DNA from: Pseudomonadota bacterium
GTDB lineage: Bacteria; Pseudomonadota; Gammaproteobacteria; Steroidobacterales; Steroidobacteraceae
Assembly (NCBI GenBank): GCA_021792555.1
Contig: JAJYUL010000040.1
Coordinates: forward strand, 1-33,611
Reading direction: 5' to 3'
DNA length: 33,611 nucleotides
This document shows positions 1 to 8,579 of the stretch, one piece after another. Each line of letters begins with the position of its first letter. Positions within the stretch are counted from its first letter, which is position 1. Below the pieces are notes generated by a model. It was given only the letters and a program-made list of their open reading frames with translations, ran no database searches and had not been told where the DNA came from. A program made the position numbers and the translations under genes.

Positions 1-111
1 GAGCACCTCAGCGCCGCGCACCAGCACCGCACCCACCGGCACCTCCCCGGCCCGGCCCGCCTGCTCGGCCTGCTCGATGGCGAGGCGCATGAATTCGATG
101 TCACTGGCCAC
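1..111 (-). CDS. tadA: tRNA adenosine(34) deaminase TadA, 5' end only
   Basis: Only the first 37 codons are in the window; the gene runs off the left edge. The product deaminates the wobble adenosine of tRNA-Arg(ACG) to inosine. Visible residues read [14 protein letters not shown] and then EVPVGAVLV, the conserved start of the cytidine/deoxycytidylate-deaminase fold in TadA; the catalytic HAE and PCxxC motifs lie outside. I chose the GTG at 111 because an AGGAG sits seven bases upstream (119-123). An ATG at 90 is an alternative without such a site. With the GTG start the gene overlaps the 3' end of xseA by 11 bases, which suggests translational coupling. Identification comes from this short stretch only. 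Confidence 0.75.
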   Translation of the reverse strand, partial: MASDIEFMRLAIEQAEQAGRAGEVPVGAVLVRGAEVL

Positions 112-1501
112 GCGTGCGCTCCTGCGCGCCCGGACCGCTCGCAGCGGTCACGCTCGCGCGCAGCCGCCCGCTCGCGAGGCGCGCCTCGATCTGCTCGCCG
201 GGCGCAACCGCCGCGGCATCCCTGAGCACGGTGCCGTCGGCGCGGGTCACGATGGCAAAGCCCCGCGCCAGCGTCGCAAGCGGGCTGGCGGTCTGCAGCG
301 TGCGCTCGGCCAGATTCATCCGATGCTCCAGCCGTGACAGCTCTGCGCTCATCTGCCGCTCGAGCCGCGCCGCCAGCGCCTCGATGCGCGCGCGCAGCTC
401 CTGCGTGAGCCGCTGCGGCGAGTGCGGCACGAGGCGAGTCTCGGTCGAGGCAAGTCGATGCCGCGCAACGTGCAGCGTGCCGCGCATGGCAAGCGCGAGC
501 CGCTGCTCAAGATCGTCCAGGCGCTGCGCCTGATGGACCAGGCGCAGCCCCGGATGCGCCTGCTTCAGCCGCGCATTGGCCGCCTCGAAACGCGCGAGCG
601 CCGCACGCAGGTCACGGCGCACCGTCGCGCTGATGCGGCCGGCCGTGCGCGCCAGCGCCTCGAGCAGCGCCCTGCGGTCGGGAACGACCAATTCAGCAGC
701 GCCCGAGGGCGTGGGCGCGCGCGCATCGGCCGCGAAGTCCGCGATGGTGAAGTCGATCTCATGACCCACGCCGCTCACGACGGGGATGGCGCAGGCGCGG
801 ATCGCGCGGGCCACGCCCTCGTCGTTGAACGCCCACAGGTCCTCGAGCGAGCCGCCGCCACGGGCCAGAACCAGCACGTCGCAATCGGCACGCTGGGAGG
901 CGAGCCTGAGCGCTTCGACGATCGCGGGCGCGGCAGCCGCCCCCTGAACGGGCACCGGGTAGAGGCGAACTGCGGCCGGCGGGAAGCGCCGCGCGAGGAT
1001 ATTGAGCACATCGCGAATCGCCGCACCCGTCGGTGAGGTCACGACCCCGATACGGCGCGGGAAGCGCGGCAGCGCGCGCTTGGCCTCGCGCGCGAACAGG
1101 CCCTCGGCCGCGAGCTTCGCCTTGAGGCGCTCGAACTCACGCTGCAGCGCCCCGATGCCGGCCTCCTCGAGGTGCTCGACGATGAGCTGATAGTCCCCGC
1201 GCGGCTCGTACAGGCTCACCCGGCCCCGGGCGAGGACCTGCTGCCCGGCTTTCGGTGCGAAGCCGACCGCCGCGTTGCGCATCCGGAACATGGCGCAGCG
1301 CACCTGCGCATCGCGGTCCTTGAGGGAGAAGTACCAGTGCCCCGAGGCGGGCTGGGACAGGTTCGAGAGCTCCCCCTCGACCCATACCACCCCGAGACCC
1401 CGCTCGAGCAGCCCGCGCACCTCCCGATTCAGCCGGGTGACCGTAAATACGGTAGGACCGGACCCGGCCGCCTCGAATCCGGTGAACTCTACGCTGGACA
1501 T
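101..1501 (-). CDS. xseA: Exodeoxyribonuclease VII large subunit
   Basis: Large (catalytic) subunit of ExoVII, which with several small XseB subunits degrades single-stranded DNA to oligonucleotides in the cytoplasm. The 466-residue length fits the family. An N-terminal OB-fold spans about residues 18-115, with the hallmark W-V-E-G-E-L-S-N and GHWYFSLKD segments. The catalytic region (about 130-340) contains [31 protein letters not shown] and [13 protein letters not shown], all diagnostic of XseA. The C-terminal part is a long, Arg/Ala/Leu-rich helical region that in this family binds XseB. xseB is not in the window. The gene is divergent from guaB with only 55 bases between the start codons, and its 3' end overlaps tadA. 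Confidence 0.97.
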   Translation of the reverse strand: MSSVEFTGFEAAGSGPTVFTVTRLNREVRGLLERGLGVVWVEGELSNLSQPASGHWYFSLKDRDAQVRCAMFRMRNAAVGFAPKAGQQVLARGRVSLYEPRGDYQLIVEHLEEAGIGALQREFERLKAKLAAEGLFAREAKRALPRFPRRIGVVTSPTGAAIRDVLNILARRFPPAAVRLYPVPVQGAAAAPAIVEALRLASQRADCDVLVLARGGGSLEDLWAFNDEGVARAIRACAIPVVSGVGHEIDFTIADFAADARAPTPSGAAELVVPDRRALLEALARTAGRISATVRRDLRAALARFEAANARLKQAHPGLRLVHQAQRLDDLEQRLALAMRGTLHVARHRLASTETRLVPHSPQRLTQELRARIEALAARLERQMSAELSRLEHRMNLAERTLQTASPLATLARGFAIVTRADGTVLRDAAAVAPGEQIEARLASGRLRASVTAASGPGAQERTRGQ

Positions 1502-1522
1502 GCACGCACCATACCACCGAGG

Positions 1523-1551
1523 TTTACCCGGGGGCGCGCCATGCGTAAAAT
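1523..1551 (+). promoter_or_regulatory. Candidate sigma-70 promoter of guaB (leaderless mRNA)
   Basis: TTTACC at 1523-1528, 17 bases of spacer, then TAAAAT at 1546-1551. The start site would fall about 6-7 bases further on, at or next to the A of the guaB ATG (1557). No Shine-Dalgarno sequence is visible before this ATG, which fits a leaderless transcript. Assigned by eye from hexamer similarity and spacing. Confidence 0.5.
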
Positions 1552-1556
1552 TAGCT

Positions 1557-3023
1557 ATGCGAATTCTCGAACAAGCCCTGACGTTCGACGACGTCCTGCT
1601 CGTCCCTGCCTATTCCGAGGTCCTGCCCCGCGAGGTGGACCTGTCCACCCAGCTGACCCGGCGCATCCGCCTGAACCTGCCTCTGCTGTCGGCCGCCATG
1701 GACACGGTCACCGAGGCGCGCCTGGCGATCACCATCGCCCAGGAGGGCGGCATCGGCATCGTGCACAAGAGCATGAGCATCGAGGCTCAGGCGCGCGAGG
1801 TCAGCCGCGTGAAGAAATTCGAAAGCGGCATCATCAAGGACCCGATCACCGTCCCGCCCACCATGACCATCCGCGAAGTGCTCGACCTGACGCACTCACG
1901 CGGCATCTCCGGCGTGCCGGTCGTGCTCGGCCGGAAGGTCGTCGGGATCGTCACCCACCGGGACCTGCGCTTCGAGCAGAAGCTTGACGCTCCGGTCTCC
2001 TCGGTCATGACCCCCAAGGAACGCCTGATCACGGTGCGCGAGACGACGCCGAAGGAAGAGGTGCTGGCGCTGCTGCACAAGCACCGCATCGAAAAGGTTC
2101 TGGTGGTCAACGGCGAGCAGGAGCTCGCCGGGATGATCACCGTCAAGGACATCCAGAAGGCTAAGGAATTCCCCCGCGCCTGCAAGGACGAGGGGGGCCG
2201 GCTGCGCGTCGGCGCGGCAGTCGGCACCACGGCCGACACGATGGACCGCGTCGCGGCGCTGCGCGAGGCAGGCGTCGATGTGATCGTGGTCGATACCGCG
2301 CATGGACACTCGCGTGGCGTCATCGATACGGTCACGCGCATCAAGGCGCGCTGGCCCGAGCAGCAGGTGATCGCCGGCAACATTGCCACCGCCCAGGCCG
2401 CGCGCGCCCTGGTCGACGCCGGGGCCGATGCCGTCAAGGTGGGCATCGGGCCGGGCTCGATCTGCACGACACGCATCGTTGCCGGCGTGGGTGTGCCGCA
2501 GATTTCCGCGGTGGCCAACGTCGCCGACGCGCTGCGCGACACCGATGTGCCGCTGATTTCCGACGGCGGCATCCGCTTCTCGGGCGACATCGCCAAAGCG
2601 CTCGTCGCCGGCGCCCATGCGGTGATGATCGGCAGCCTGTTCGCCGGCACCGAGGAGTCCCCGGGCGAGGTCGAGCTCTACCAGGGCGCCTCGTACAAGT
2701 CCTACCGGGGCATGGGCTCCCTCGGGGCGATGGCGGAGCGCTATGGCTCGGCCGACCGCTACTTCCAGGATGCGGCCACCGAGCTCGAGAAGCTGGTGCC
2801 GGAGGGGGTCGAGGGACGCGTGCCCTACAAGGGCAGCGTCGTCACCATCCTGCAGCAGCTGGCCGGCGGACTGCGTGCGGCCATGGGCTACACCGGCAGC
2901 CACAATATCACTGAGATGCGCACGCGCCCGGTGTTCGTGCGCGTAACGAGCGCGGGCATCCGCGAGAGCCACGTCCACGATGTGAGCATCACCAAGGAGG
3001 CGCCCAATTACCGGGTGTCCTGA
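1557..3023 (+). CDS. guaB: Inosine-5'-monophosphate dehydrogenase
   Basis: Oxidises IMP to XMP with NAD+, the committed step toward GMP. From the ATG at 1557 the protein has 488 residues, equal to the Escherichia coli enzyme; it starts [17 protein letters not shown], as most IMPDHs do. The open frame extends upstream, but those codons lie over xseA and the intergenic region and match nothing. A TIM-barrel (residues 1-90 and 210-488) is interrupted by two CBS domains at about 92-205, the usual nucleotide-responsive regulatory module. The catalytic loop [11 protein letters not shown] carries the nucleophile Cys303. [14 protein letters not shown] binds the phosphate and GYTGS lies near the C terminus. 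guaA follows 54 bases downstream, so the two genes form a guaBA operon. Confidence 0.98.
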   Translation: MRILEQALTFDDVLLVPAYSEVLPREVDLSTQLTRRIRLNLPLLSAAMDTVTEARLAITIAQEGGIGIVHKSMSIEAQAREVSRVKKFESGIIKDPITVPPTMTIREVLDLTHSRGISGVPVVLGRKVVGIVTHRDLRFEQKLDAPVSSVMTPKERLITVRETTPKEEVLALLHKHRIEKVLVVNGEQELAGMITVKDIQKAKEFPRACKDEGGRLRVGAAVGTTADTMDRVAALREAGVDVIVVDTAHGHSRGVIDTVTRIKARWPEQQVIAGNIATAQAARALVDAGADAVKVGIGPGSICTTRIVAGVGVPQISAVANVADALRDTDVPLISDGGIRFSGDIAKALVAGAHAVMIGSLFAGTEESPGEVELYQGASYKSYRGMGSLGAMAERYGSADRYFQDAATELEKLVPEGVEGRVPYKGSVVTILQQLAGGLRAAMGYTGSHNITEMRTRPVFVRVTSAGIRESHVHDVSITKEAPNYRVS

Positions 3024-3036
3024 CTTTTACCTGAAC

Positions 3037-3052
3037 GCCCCGCGCACGGGGC
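3037..3052 (+). other. Hairpin between guaB and guaA
   Basis: GCCCCG, loop CGCA, CGGGGC: a perfect 6-bp GC stem in the 54-base guaB-guaA gap. There is no U-tract after it, so it is unlikely to stop transcription fully. It could protect or mark a processed 3' end. Confidence 0.4.
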
Positions 3053-3077
3053 ACACCGCCGAGCAGACCCGCCCCGC

Positions 3078-4688
3078 ATGAACCGCCCGACTCCGGTCTC
3101 CGCCCCCGCGCCGCACCGGGATATCCACGCCGACCGCGTCCTCATTCTCGACTTCGGCGCGCAGTACACCCAACTCATCGCGCGCCGCGTGCGCGAATTC
3201 GGCGTGTACTGCGAAATCCACCCCTGGGACATCACCGACGAGGAAGTCCGCGCCTTCAGGCCCCGGGGCGTCATCCTCTCGGGCGGGCCGGAATCGGTCA
3301 CCGCCGCCGATGCGCCCAAGGCGCCGCCTGCAGTCTTCACGCTCGGGGTCCCCGTGCTCGGCATCTGCTACGGCATGCAGACCATGGCCCAGCAGCTCGG
3401 CGGACGGGTCATCGGCTCCACCGAGCGCGAATTCGGCTACGCGGAAGTGACGCTCACCGCTCCGTGCCGCCTGCTCGATGGCATCGAGGACCGGCGCGAC
3501 GGCAGCGGCCGGCCCGTGCTCGATGTGTGGATGAGCCACGGCGACCGGGTGGGCGCGCTGCCGGAAGGATTCACCGGCTTCGCCGCCACCGGCTCGATTC
3601 CCTTTGCCGCCATGTGCGACGAGCAGCGTCACTTCTACGGCGTGCAATTCCATCCGGAAGTGACGCACACCACCCAGGGGGCGCGGCTCCTTGAGCGTTT
3701 CGTGCGCGAGATCTGCGGTTGCGCGGCGCTGTGGAGCACCGGCAACATCATCGAGGATGCGATCGAGCGGGTGCGCGCGCAGGTCGGCGGCGGCAAGGTG
3801 CTGCTCGGGCTGTCCGGCGGGGTCGACTCCTCGGTGGTCGCGGCCCTGCTGCATCGGGCCATCGGCGATCAGCTGGTGTGCGTATTCGTCGACCACGGAC
3901 TGCTGCGGCTCGGCGAAGGAGACCAGGTGATGGACACCTTTGCCGAGCACCTCGGCGTGCACGTCATCCGCGTGGACGCCGAGCAGCGCTTCCTCACTGC
4001 GCTCGCGGGCGTCACGGACCCCGAAGCGAAGCGCAAGATCATCGGCCGAACCTTCGTTGAGGTGTTCGATGAGCAGGCGCAGCGGCTCACTGGCGTCGCC
4101 TTCCTCGCCCAGGGCACGATCTATCCGGACGTCATCGAATCGGCCGGCGCCCGCACGGGCAAGGCGCACGTCATCAAGTCCCATCACAACGTCGGCGGGC
4201 TGCCGGAGAAGATGCACCTGCAGCTCGTCGAACCGCTGCGCGAGCTGTTCAAGGACGAGGTGCGCCGTCTCGGCATCGAGCTCGGCCTGCCTCGCGCGAT
4301 GGTCTACCGGCACCCCTTCCCCGGCCCCGGGCTCGGCGTGCGCATCCTTGGGGAAGTGCGCAAGGAGTACGCCGAACTGCTGCGCCAGGCGGACGCGATA
4401 TTCATCGATGAGCTGCGCCGCCACGAGCTCTACGACCGCACCAGCCAGGCATTCGCGGTGTTCCTGCCGGTGCGCTCGGTCGGCGTGATGGGCGACGGCA
4501 GGCGCTACGATTACGTGGTCGCGCTGCGTGCTGTGGAAACGATCGATTTCATGACCGCGCACTGGGCGCGGCTGCCGTACGAATTCCTCGACCTGGTCTC
4601 GCGGCGGATCGTCAACGAAGTGGCGGGTATTTCGCGCGTCGTCTACGACATCAGCGGCAAGCCGCCGGCGACCATCGAGTGGGAGTAA
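3078..4688 (+). CDS. guaA: GMP synthase (glutamine-hydrolysing)
   Basis: Converts XMP to GMP using ATP and glutamine; last step of guanylate synthesis. 536 residues (E. coli 525), the excess being a short N-terminal extension before [19 protein letters not shown]. The class I glutamine amidotransferase domain spans about 20-215, with nucleophile Cys97 in GICYGMQ and the His192/Glu194 pair in VQFHPEVTH. The ATP-pyrophosphatase domain follows, with P-loop SGGVDSS at 246-252. The C-terminal dimerisation/XMP-binding part contains [15 protein letters not shown] and ends in the conserved PPATIEWE. It lies downstream of guaB in the same operon and leads directly into the next gene. Confidence 0.98.
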   Translation: MNRPTPVSAPAPHRDIHADRVLILDFGAQYTQLIARRVREFGVYCEIHPWDITDEEVRAFRPRGVILSGGPESVTAADAPKAPPAVFTLGVPVLGICYGMQTMAQQLGGRVIGSTEREFGYAEVTLTAPCRLLDGIEDRRDGSGRPVLDVWMSHGDRVGALPEGFTGFAATGSIPFAAMCDEQRHFYGVQFHPEVTHTTQGARLLERFVREICGCAALWSTGNIIEDAIERVRAQVGGGKVLLGLSGGVDSSVVAALLHRAIGDQLVCVFVDHGLLRLGEGDQVMDTFAEHLGVHVIRVDAEQRFLTALAGVTDPEAKRKIIGRTFVEVFDEQAQRLTGVAFLAQGTIYPDVIESAGARTGKAHVIKSHHNVGGLPEKMHLQLVEPLRELFKDEVRRLGIELGLPRAMVYRHPFPGPGLGVRILGEVRKEYAELLRQADAIFIDELRRHELYDRTSQAFAVFLPVRSVGVMGDGRRYDYVVALRAVETIDFMTAHWARLPYEFLDLVSRRIVNEVAGISRVVYDISGKPPATIEWE

Positions 4689-4693
4689 ACGCA

Positions 4694-5260
4694 GTGTCCG
4701 AACCCCGGTCCGAGCTCGCCATGCACGCGCATTACATCGTCCCTGTCCTGGTCGTCCTGTTCATCCTCTGGCGCATCTACATCCGCATGCGCCGCTCGTT
4801 CGGCCGCCAGCGCGTGCAACCCCGGCGGATGACGGTGCGTATCACGCTGCTCGCGCTCATCGGCATCCTGGTGCTCGGCGCGAGTCCTAATCTGTGGGCA
4901 TTGGGCGCTGTACTCGCGGGCGCCGCCTGCGGCGCGCTGCTCGGACTCCTCGGACTGCGGCACACGCAATTCCAGAGCACCTCCGAGGGACGCTTCTACA
5001 CGCCGCACACCTACATCGGCCTGAGCGTGACGGCATTGTTTCTCGGCCGCCTCGTCTATGACGCGCTGCTGTTCTCCCATGACATGCAGGCCTTTTCCGC
5101 CGGCCCGGCCGGACTCGCCATCGCGGAACAATCAAACCCACTGACGCTCGCGCTCACCGGCGCCGTCATCGCGTACTACCTCACCTATTATCTCGGCGTC
5201 TTGCGCAGAAGCCGCCAAGCAGTGCCCGAAACGCCGGTGCTGCAGACGACACCCGAATGA
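4694..5260 (+). CDS. Small multi-pass membrane protein, function unknown
   Basis: A 188-residue hydrophobic protein with about five predicted membrane helices (near residues 12-30, 48-66, 67-88, 112-130 and 150-170) and a basic segment RRSFGRQRVQPRR after the first. The overall look recalls DUF1453/CcdC-like integral membrane proteins, but I cannot confirm the family. I chose the GTG at 4694, five bases after the guaA stop. GGGAG at 4681-4685, inside the last guaA codons, would serve as its ribosome-binding site. A GTG at 4679 overlapping guaA and an ATG at 4721 are alternatives. The spacing implies coupling to guaA. No catalytic motif is evident. Confidence 0.75.
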   Translation: MSEPRSELAMHAHYIVPVLVVLFILWRIYIRMRRSFGRQRVQPRRMTVRITLLALIGILVLGASPNLWALGAVLAGAACGALLGLLGLRHTQFQSTSEGRFYTPHTYIGLSVTALFLGRLVYDALLFSHDMQAFSAGPAGLAIAEQSNPLTLALTGAVIAYYLTYYLGVLRRSRQAVPETPVLQTTPE

Positions 5261-5290
5261 GGGCGCGCCGCCGCGCTGCGCTCGGCGCCC
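5261..5290. terminator. GC-rich inverted repeat between convergent genes
   Basis: GGGCGC at 5261-5266 pairs with GCGCCC at 5285-5290, with a GC-rich interior. It fills the gap between two converging genes. No U-tract follows in either direction, so a terminator role rests on position only. Confidence 0.3.
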
Positions 5291-5291
5291 G

Positions 5292-5579
5292 CTAAACTCC
5301 GAGTTCCTCCGGCGCAAGCTCTCCGAGAATCGGCTCGGCGGTGCGGTGCGCGCGCATGCGGCCGCGCATCAGTGTCCACGCCGCCGCGCAAAACACCAGC
5401 ACGTTCGCCACGATGACCGGCGCAGCCGCAATCCACACGCCGTAGAGGATCCAGAGCGCCGAGCCGAACATCTGCAGACCGCGCAGCACGGTGGCCCTGG
5501 AGAAAAAATACGACGCCACGAACACTGCCGTCGCCGTCCAGCCGAGCGCCTCGCTGACCGGGATCGCCGCGGCCGTCAT
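5292..5579 (-). CDS. Small YgjV/SemiSWEET-like membrane protein
   Basis: A 95-residue protein with three apparent membrane helices (about residues 8-25, 31-50 and 54-70) and a short polar tail. The arrangement ALGWTATAVFVASYFF, then SALWILYGVWI, then ANVLVFCAAAWTL resembles the three-helix PQ-loop/SemiSWEET unit and the YgjV inner-membrane family. This is a fold-level resemblance and no substrate can be inferred. Its ATG overlaps the stop of the upstream HAD phosphatase gene in an ATGA (5578-5581 region), so the two are translationally coupled. The open frame continues upstream, but there it is a shadow of the phosphatase gene. Confidence 0.7.
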   Translation of the reverse strand: MTAAAIPVSEALGWTATAVFVASYFFSRATVLRGLQMFGSALWILYGVWIAAAPVIVANVLVFCAAAWTLMRGRMRAHRTAEPILGELAPEELGV

Positions 5580-6394
5580 CAGGCGGCCGCCGGCGGCGCC
5601 GGCGTCTCCCGCAGCAGCACGCGATCGGTGCGCGCCTTCTCCCAATCCTCGAGCCTCAAGCCGTTGGCTTCCAGCACCCTGCGGATCTCGGCGGTGCGCA
5701 TGCCGAGCACCTGATCGAGCACCGGCACCAGCACGCTGCACGCATTGTCGCTCAGCACGGTGCAGCGGGCGATGCGCGCGAGCTGGCGGTTCTCCGATAC
5801 GGCGATGGTGAAGCCGTCCCCATTGTTGACATGCAGCATCACATGCACGTCCGAGCTCCCGTCGCCGACATAAATGATGCGGTCGGCCGGAATTTCATGC
5901 TCGCGGCTGAGCTCGTCGATCACGGCGACCTTGCCGTAGCCGGCCACGACTCGCCGGATGCTGCTGACCTCGCCCGAGCCGCAATCGTATTCGAATTCCG
6001 TGCCATAGATGTTCTCGGGCGGAACGATACCCTCGAGCGCCGAGACCACCACTTCGCGCGGCGCGGCGGACACCACGAAGAACGAGAACCGCTCCGTCCC
6101 GATACCGTTGTGCAGCACGTTGACCAGTGCCGGCAGCGCACTCTTCAGCCGCACGCGCTTTCCGGCCTCGATCAAATGCTCGCGCCGCACGCCGCGGAAA
6201 TCCGGATCGTGCCGGATCAGGTAGGCGAGCTCTCCGCCCTGCTGCACGAGATTACTGCGCGCCAGGCCGGCGACCTTGTGCTCGAAATCCCCCACCCCGA
6301 GCAGCTGCGCGAGCACGTGACCGGAATCGTTGTAGCTCAACGTCTGATCGAAATCGGACGCGAGCATGAAGTGCCTGTCCACCGTCGGCTGCAT
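5579..6394 (-). CDS. HAD-superfamily phosphatase
   Basis: A 271-residue haloacid-dehalogenase-type hydrolase, probably a cytoplasmic phosphomonoesterase similar to the phosphoserine-phosphatase-like group. Motif I is DFDQT (Asp14 nucleophile, Asp16 acid/base). Motif II is the Ser in FFVVSAAP. Motif III is a Lys in the central region. Motif IV is GDGSSD, binding Mg2+. The segment between motifs I and II is helical and fits a C1 cap. The substrate is unknown. GAGGAG about ten bases upstream of the ATG supports the start. It is followed, with an ATGA overlap, by the small membrane protein gene. Upstream (6395-6639) I see no gene or clear promoter. Confidence 0.85.
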   Translation of the reverse strand: MQPTVDRHFMLASDFDQTLSYNDSGHVLAQLLGVGDFEHKVAGLARSNLVQQGGELAYLIRHDPDFRGVRREHLIEAGKRVRLKSALPALVNVLHNGIGTERFSFFVVSAAPREVVVSALEGIVPPENIYGTEFEYDCGSGEVSSIRRVVAGYGKVAVIDELSREHEIPADRIIYVGDGSSDVHVMLHVNNGDGFTIAVSENRQLARIARCTVLSDNACSVLVPVLDQVLGMRTAEIRRVLEANGLRLEDWEKARTDRVLLRETPAPPAAA

Positions 6395-6639
6395 CTCTGG
6401 TCGGCTCCTCAGCGCGGCTGACGACGCCGCATCGATCGACGGGCGGACTGCCCGCGCGCGCTCACGTTAGCAAATCAGGCTGCGCAATCAAGCGAATTAG
6501 CGCGACCGCCGCCTGAGATGCTTTCATGCCGGCGTCACGCAACGGTAACGACGACGTCACACGCCAAGCGGTCGCGTGGCGAGAACCGTGACGGCACGTA
6601 CAGGAAGTCGCAATGTGCCACTGCAAGCCCAGTTGCCCG

Positions 6640-7088
6640 CGATCGGAAGCGCTGCGTTTCCCGCTGATCGCGCAGCAGAGGGCGGTCGATCTGCTGCGCG
6701 TACTATCCGATATCCCCGGCCGTCACGCCGCTCGCGCGGAAGTGTTCCTTCCAGCCGCTGGCTACCTCGGAGATCATACTCACATCGTGCAGTGCGTCAT
6801 CCCTCGAGAGGGAGAACAGGCGGGGCGTCGAAAGGGTGCTCTCCACGGTTGTGCCCCCGCCTTGAGACCCACGCGCAGCTGTTTGATTCCGAGCGCCTAT
6901 CCCGAAGGCAGCACATCGTACGCGGGCGGCAGAGCATGCCGCTGCCGATCCGTCATGGGGAGCGCATGATTGTTTTCGTGAGGTCCGCACTGTCGAGCAG
7001 GCTGTTGAGCACCATGCGGCGGAGCAGTTCGCGCATGTCGGCGAGGTGCCGCGCGCCGAGGCCGGGCGGGGCTTTTTGGCACACAGAT
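6640..7088 (-). pseudogene. Degenerate C-terminal remnant of a HipA-family toxin kinase
   Basis: Reading the minus strand in shifting frames recovers consecutive HipA-like blocks: HLADMRELLRRMVLNSLLD; a shift near 6985; then HENNHALPMTDRQRHALPP followed by AYDVLPSG; an in-frame TAG at 6897-6899 exactly where the family usually has Gln; ALGIKQLRVG; a second shift near 6860; then ESTLSTPRLFSLSRDDAL and SEVASGWKEHFRASGVTAGDI; a TAG at 6703-6705; then AQQIDRPLLRDQR. Intact HipA proteins carry the same order (RRMVFN, DDHEKNHAL, PAYDVLPSG, WKxHF, IDRPFLxEQR). The remnant covers only the last 140 or so residues; the kinase N-lobe and the hipB antitoxin gene are absent. Two stops and two frameshifts mean no HipA product. 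It explains most of the gene-free stretch 6395-7128; the rest of that stretch shows nothing recognisable. Family assignment is from memory of conserved motifs. Confidence 0.75.
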
Positions 7089-7128
7089 AGCTGACCAAAC
7101 TACTGAAATTGAGCAATTCTGTTTGACG

Positions 7129-8106
7129 TTATAGCGTTCCGGTCGGCCCTCCTCCCGCCACAGCGCGGCCCAGTTTCAGCAGGCTCTCGCTCCAGCCCTG
7201 CTCCATGCCGGCCAGCATGGCCGTCACAAGCTCACCGGCCCCGGTGGCGCGGGTGCGCAAGGTCATTCTCGTTCTTCCGCCGATATCTTCGAAGGTAACC
7301 GTGGTGAGTCCCTCGAGAGTGACATTGCCGGCCGCATCGAGCGCGTTGTTGGTGAAGACCAGCCGCGAGGGCCTCTCGACCTCGAGGTACTCGCCGCCGG
7401 CAGGGTGATCGCGACCGATCATGGCCGCAAGTTCGTCGTTGGCGCGCATGGTGAGCCTCCATTTGCCGCCGACGCGCGCATCGAGCTGGCATTGCGGCAC
7501 GGTGAATCCCGCCGGACCGAACCACCGCGCGAGGTGCTCAGGATCCGTCCAGGCCCGAAAGACCAGTTCTCTGGGCGCCGCGAGCATCCGCGTGAGCGTG
7601 ATTTCGCGGCTGTGGATGCGCTGATCTTTCGCCGGGAGCGAGGCCGCGAGTTGATCCACCAGCCCGTTCGTGCCCTCCTCCCGCGCGCCTTCGTCTTGGT
7701 AACCGTTCAGGAACACCCCCTGCTCGGTGATGATGAGCCGCGTACACCCCTCATGGGGACGGAACTCCACGGTGACGAGCGATACGGAGATCTTCAGCTC
7801 CTCGAGATACATCTCGTAGACGTAGACGATGCGCCGCTGCGGCACGATGTCCAGGTATTGGGCGCGAAAATCGGTGGTGCGCACCGCGGGACGGTTGCGG
7901 TGCGCACCCTCCTGCCAGCGGCAGTGGAGGCGCTCGTGTCCGCCGACCCGGAAATCGAAGGCCCGAGCCAGCACCTCGGTCTGCGGAGCGCTGAACCAAC
8001 GCGCCTTGCCTTCGGCCGTGGCGAAGGCCGCGTACACCTGCGCGGGCGGCGCGTCGATCAGACGCTCGACGAGAAAGGAGCCGTGCTCCGCATTGTGATC
8101 CGACAT
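7129..8106 (-). CDS. Tandem SRPBCC (AHSA1-like) domain protein
   Basis: A 325-residue protein made of two START-like SRPBCC/AHSA1 domains in one chain: residues about 10-160 (VERLIDAPPAQVYAAFATAE...ARWFSAP) and about 168-310 (TRMLAAPRELVFRAWTDPEHLARWFGPAGF...). Each has the typical opening strand, the pair of helices with a W-F motif, and the long C-terminal helix (GMEQGWSESLLKL). Such proteins bind hydrophobic ligands; the ligand here is unknown. They are often encoded next to an ArsR-type regulator, usually as separate single-domain genes, so the fusion is notable. GGAGG just upstream of the ATG supports the start. It follows arsR by 28 bases and is surely in its operon. Confidence 0.88.
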   Translation of the reverse strand: MSDHNAEHGSFLVERLIDAPPAQVYAAFATAEGKARWFSAPQTEVLARAFDFRVGGHERLHCRWQEGAHRNRPAVRTTDFRAQYLDIVPQRRIVYVYEMYLEELKISVSLVTVEFRPHEGCTRLIITEQGVFLNGYQDEGAREEGTNGLVDQLAASLPAKDQRIHSREITLTRMLAAPRELVFRAWTDPEHLARWFGPAGFTVPQCQLDARVGGKWRLTMRANDELAAMIGRDHPAGGEYLEVERPSRLVFTNNALDAAGNVTLEGLTTVTFEDIGGRTRMTLRTRATGAGELVTAMLAGMEQGWSESLLKLGRAVAGGGPTGTL

Positions 8107-8134
8107 GATGACCTCCAGAGGACTTGTTGGTCAC

Positions 8135-8500
8135 TCACTTGCGGCGTTTGGCGCCGCTCGTGACCCCCGGGGCGGGCGCCGCGCCGCTTTGCATCTCCCG
8201 CAGGTAGCTCTCGAGGCGCTCGAGCCGCTCGTTCCAGAGGCTGCGGTAAGTCTCGATCCACTCATCGACGCTCTTCAGTCCCTTGGGCACGATCCGCGCG
8301 GGCCGGAACTGGGCATCGCGTCCGCGGCAGATCAGACCGGCGCGCTCAAGCACCTTCAGATGTTTCGAGACGGCCGGCAGGCTCATCTCGAACGGCTCGG
8401 CCAGCTCGCTCACCGTCGCCTCGCCGCTCATGAGCCGCGCGAGGATCCCCCGTCGCGTCGGATCGGCCAGGGCCTGGAAGGTCCTGCTGAGAGCATCCAT
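8135..8500 (-). CDS. ArsR-family winged-helix repressor
   Basis: A 121-residue DNA-binding regulator. It starts MDALSRTFQALADPTRRGIL, the standard opening of the ArsR group found next to SRPBCC genes. The recognition helix is in TVSELAEPFEMSLPAVSKHLKVL (about residues 30-52), followed by the wing (ERAGLICRGRDAQFRPARI). No metal-binding CxC motif is present, so this is not a classical arsenic sensor. The C-terminal half (WIETYRSLWNERLERLESYL) is a dimerisation helix. It probably represses its own operon with the SRPBCC gene through the dyad at 8507-8532. No Shine-Dalgarno sequence is visible ahead of the ATG; the bases before it are TTTATAA. Confidence 0.92.
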   Translation of the reverse strand: MDALSRTFQALADPTRRGILARLMSGEATVSELAEPFEMSLPAVSKHLKVLERAGLICRGRDAQFRPARIVPKGLKSVDEWIETYRSLWNERLERLESYLREMQSGAAPAPGVTSGAKRRK

Positions 8501-8506
8501 TTATAA

Positions 8507-8532
8507 ACCGTCTGGTTAATTAACTATTCGGT
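8507..8532. promoter_or_regulatory. Probable ArsR operator (26-bp dyad)
   Basis: ACCG, four bases, GTTAATTAAC, four bases, CGGT: a fully symmetric interrupted palindrome starting six bases upstream of the arsR ATG. It is the only AT-rich block for hundreds of bases on either side. Size and position suit an autoregulating ArsR dimer; binding is inferred. Confidence 0.55.
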
Positions 8533-8579
8533 AAACTAATATCCACGGCCAAGCCGGTCAAGCGCCTCGAAAGGTACCG

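Noticed and set aside
6576-7094. A plus-strand frame of 172 codons as a possible small gene
   Set aside because: Arg/Ser-rich with no domain; the same bases on the minus strand carry ordered HipA motifs.
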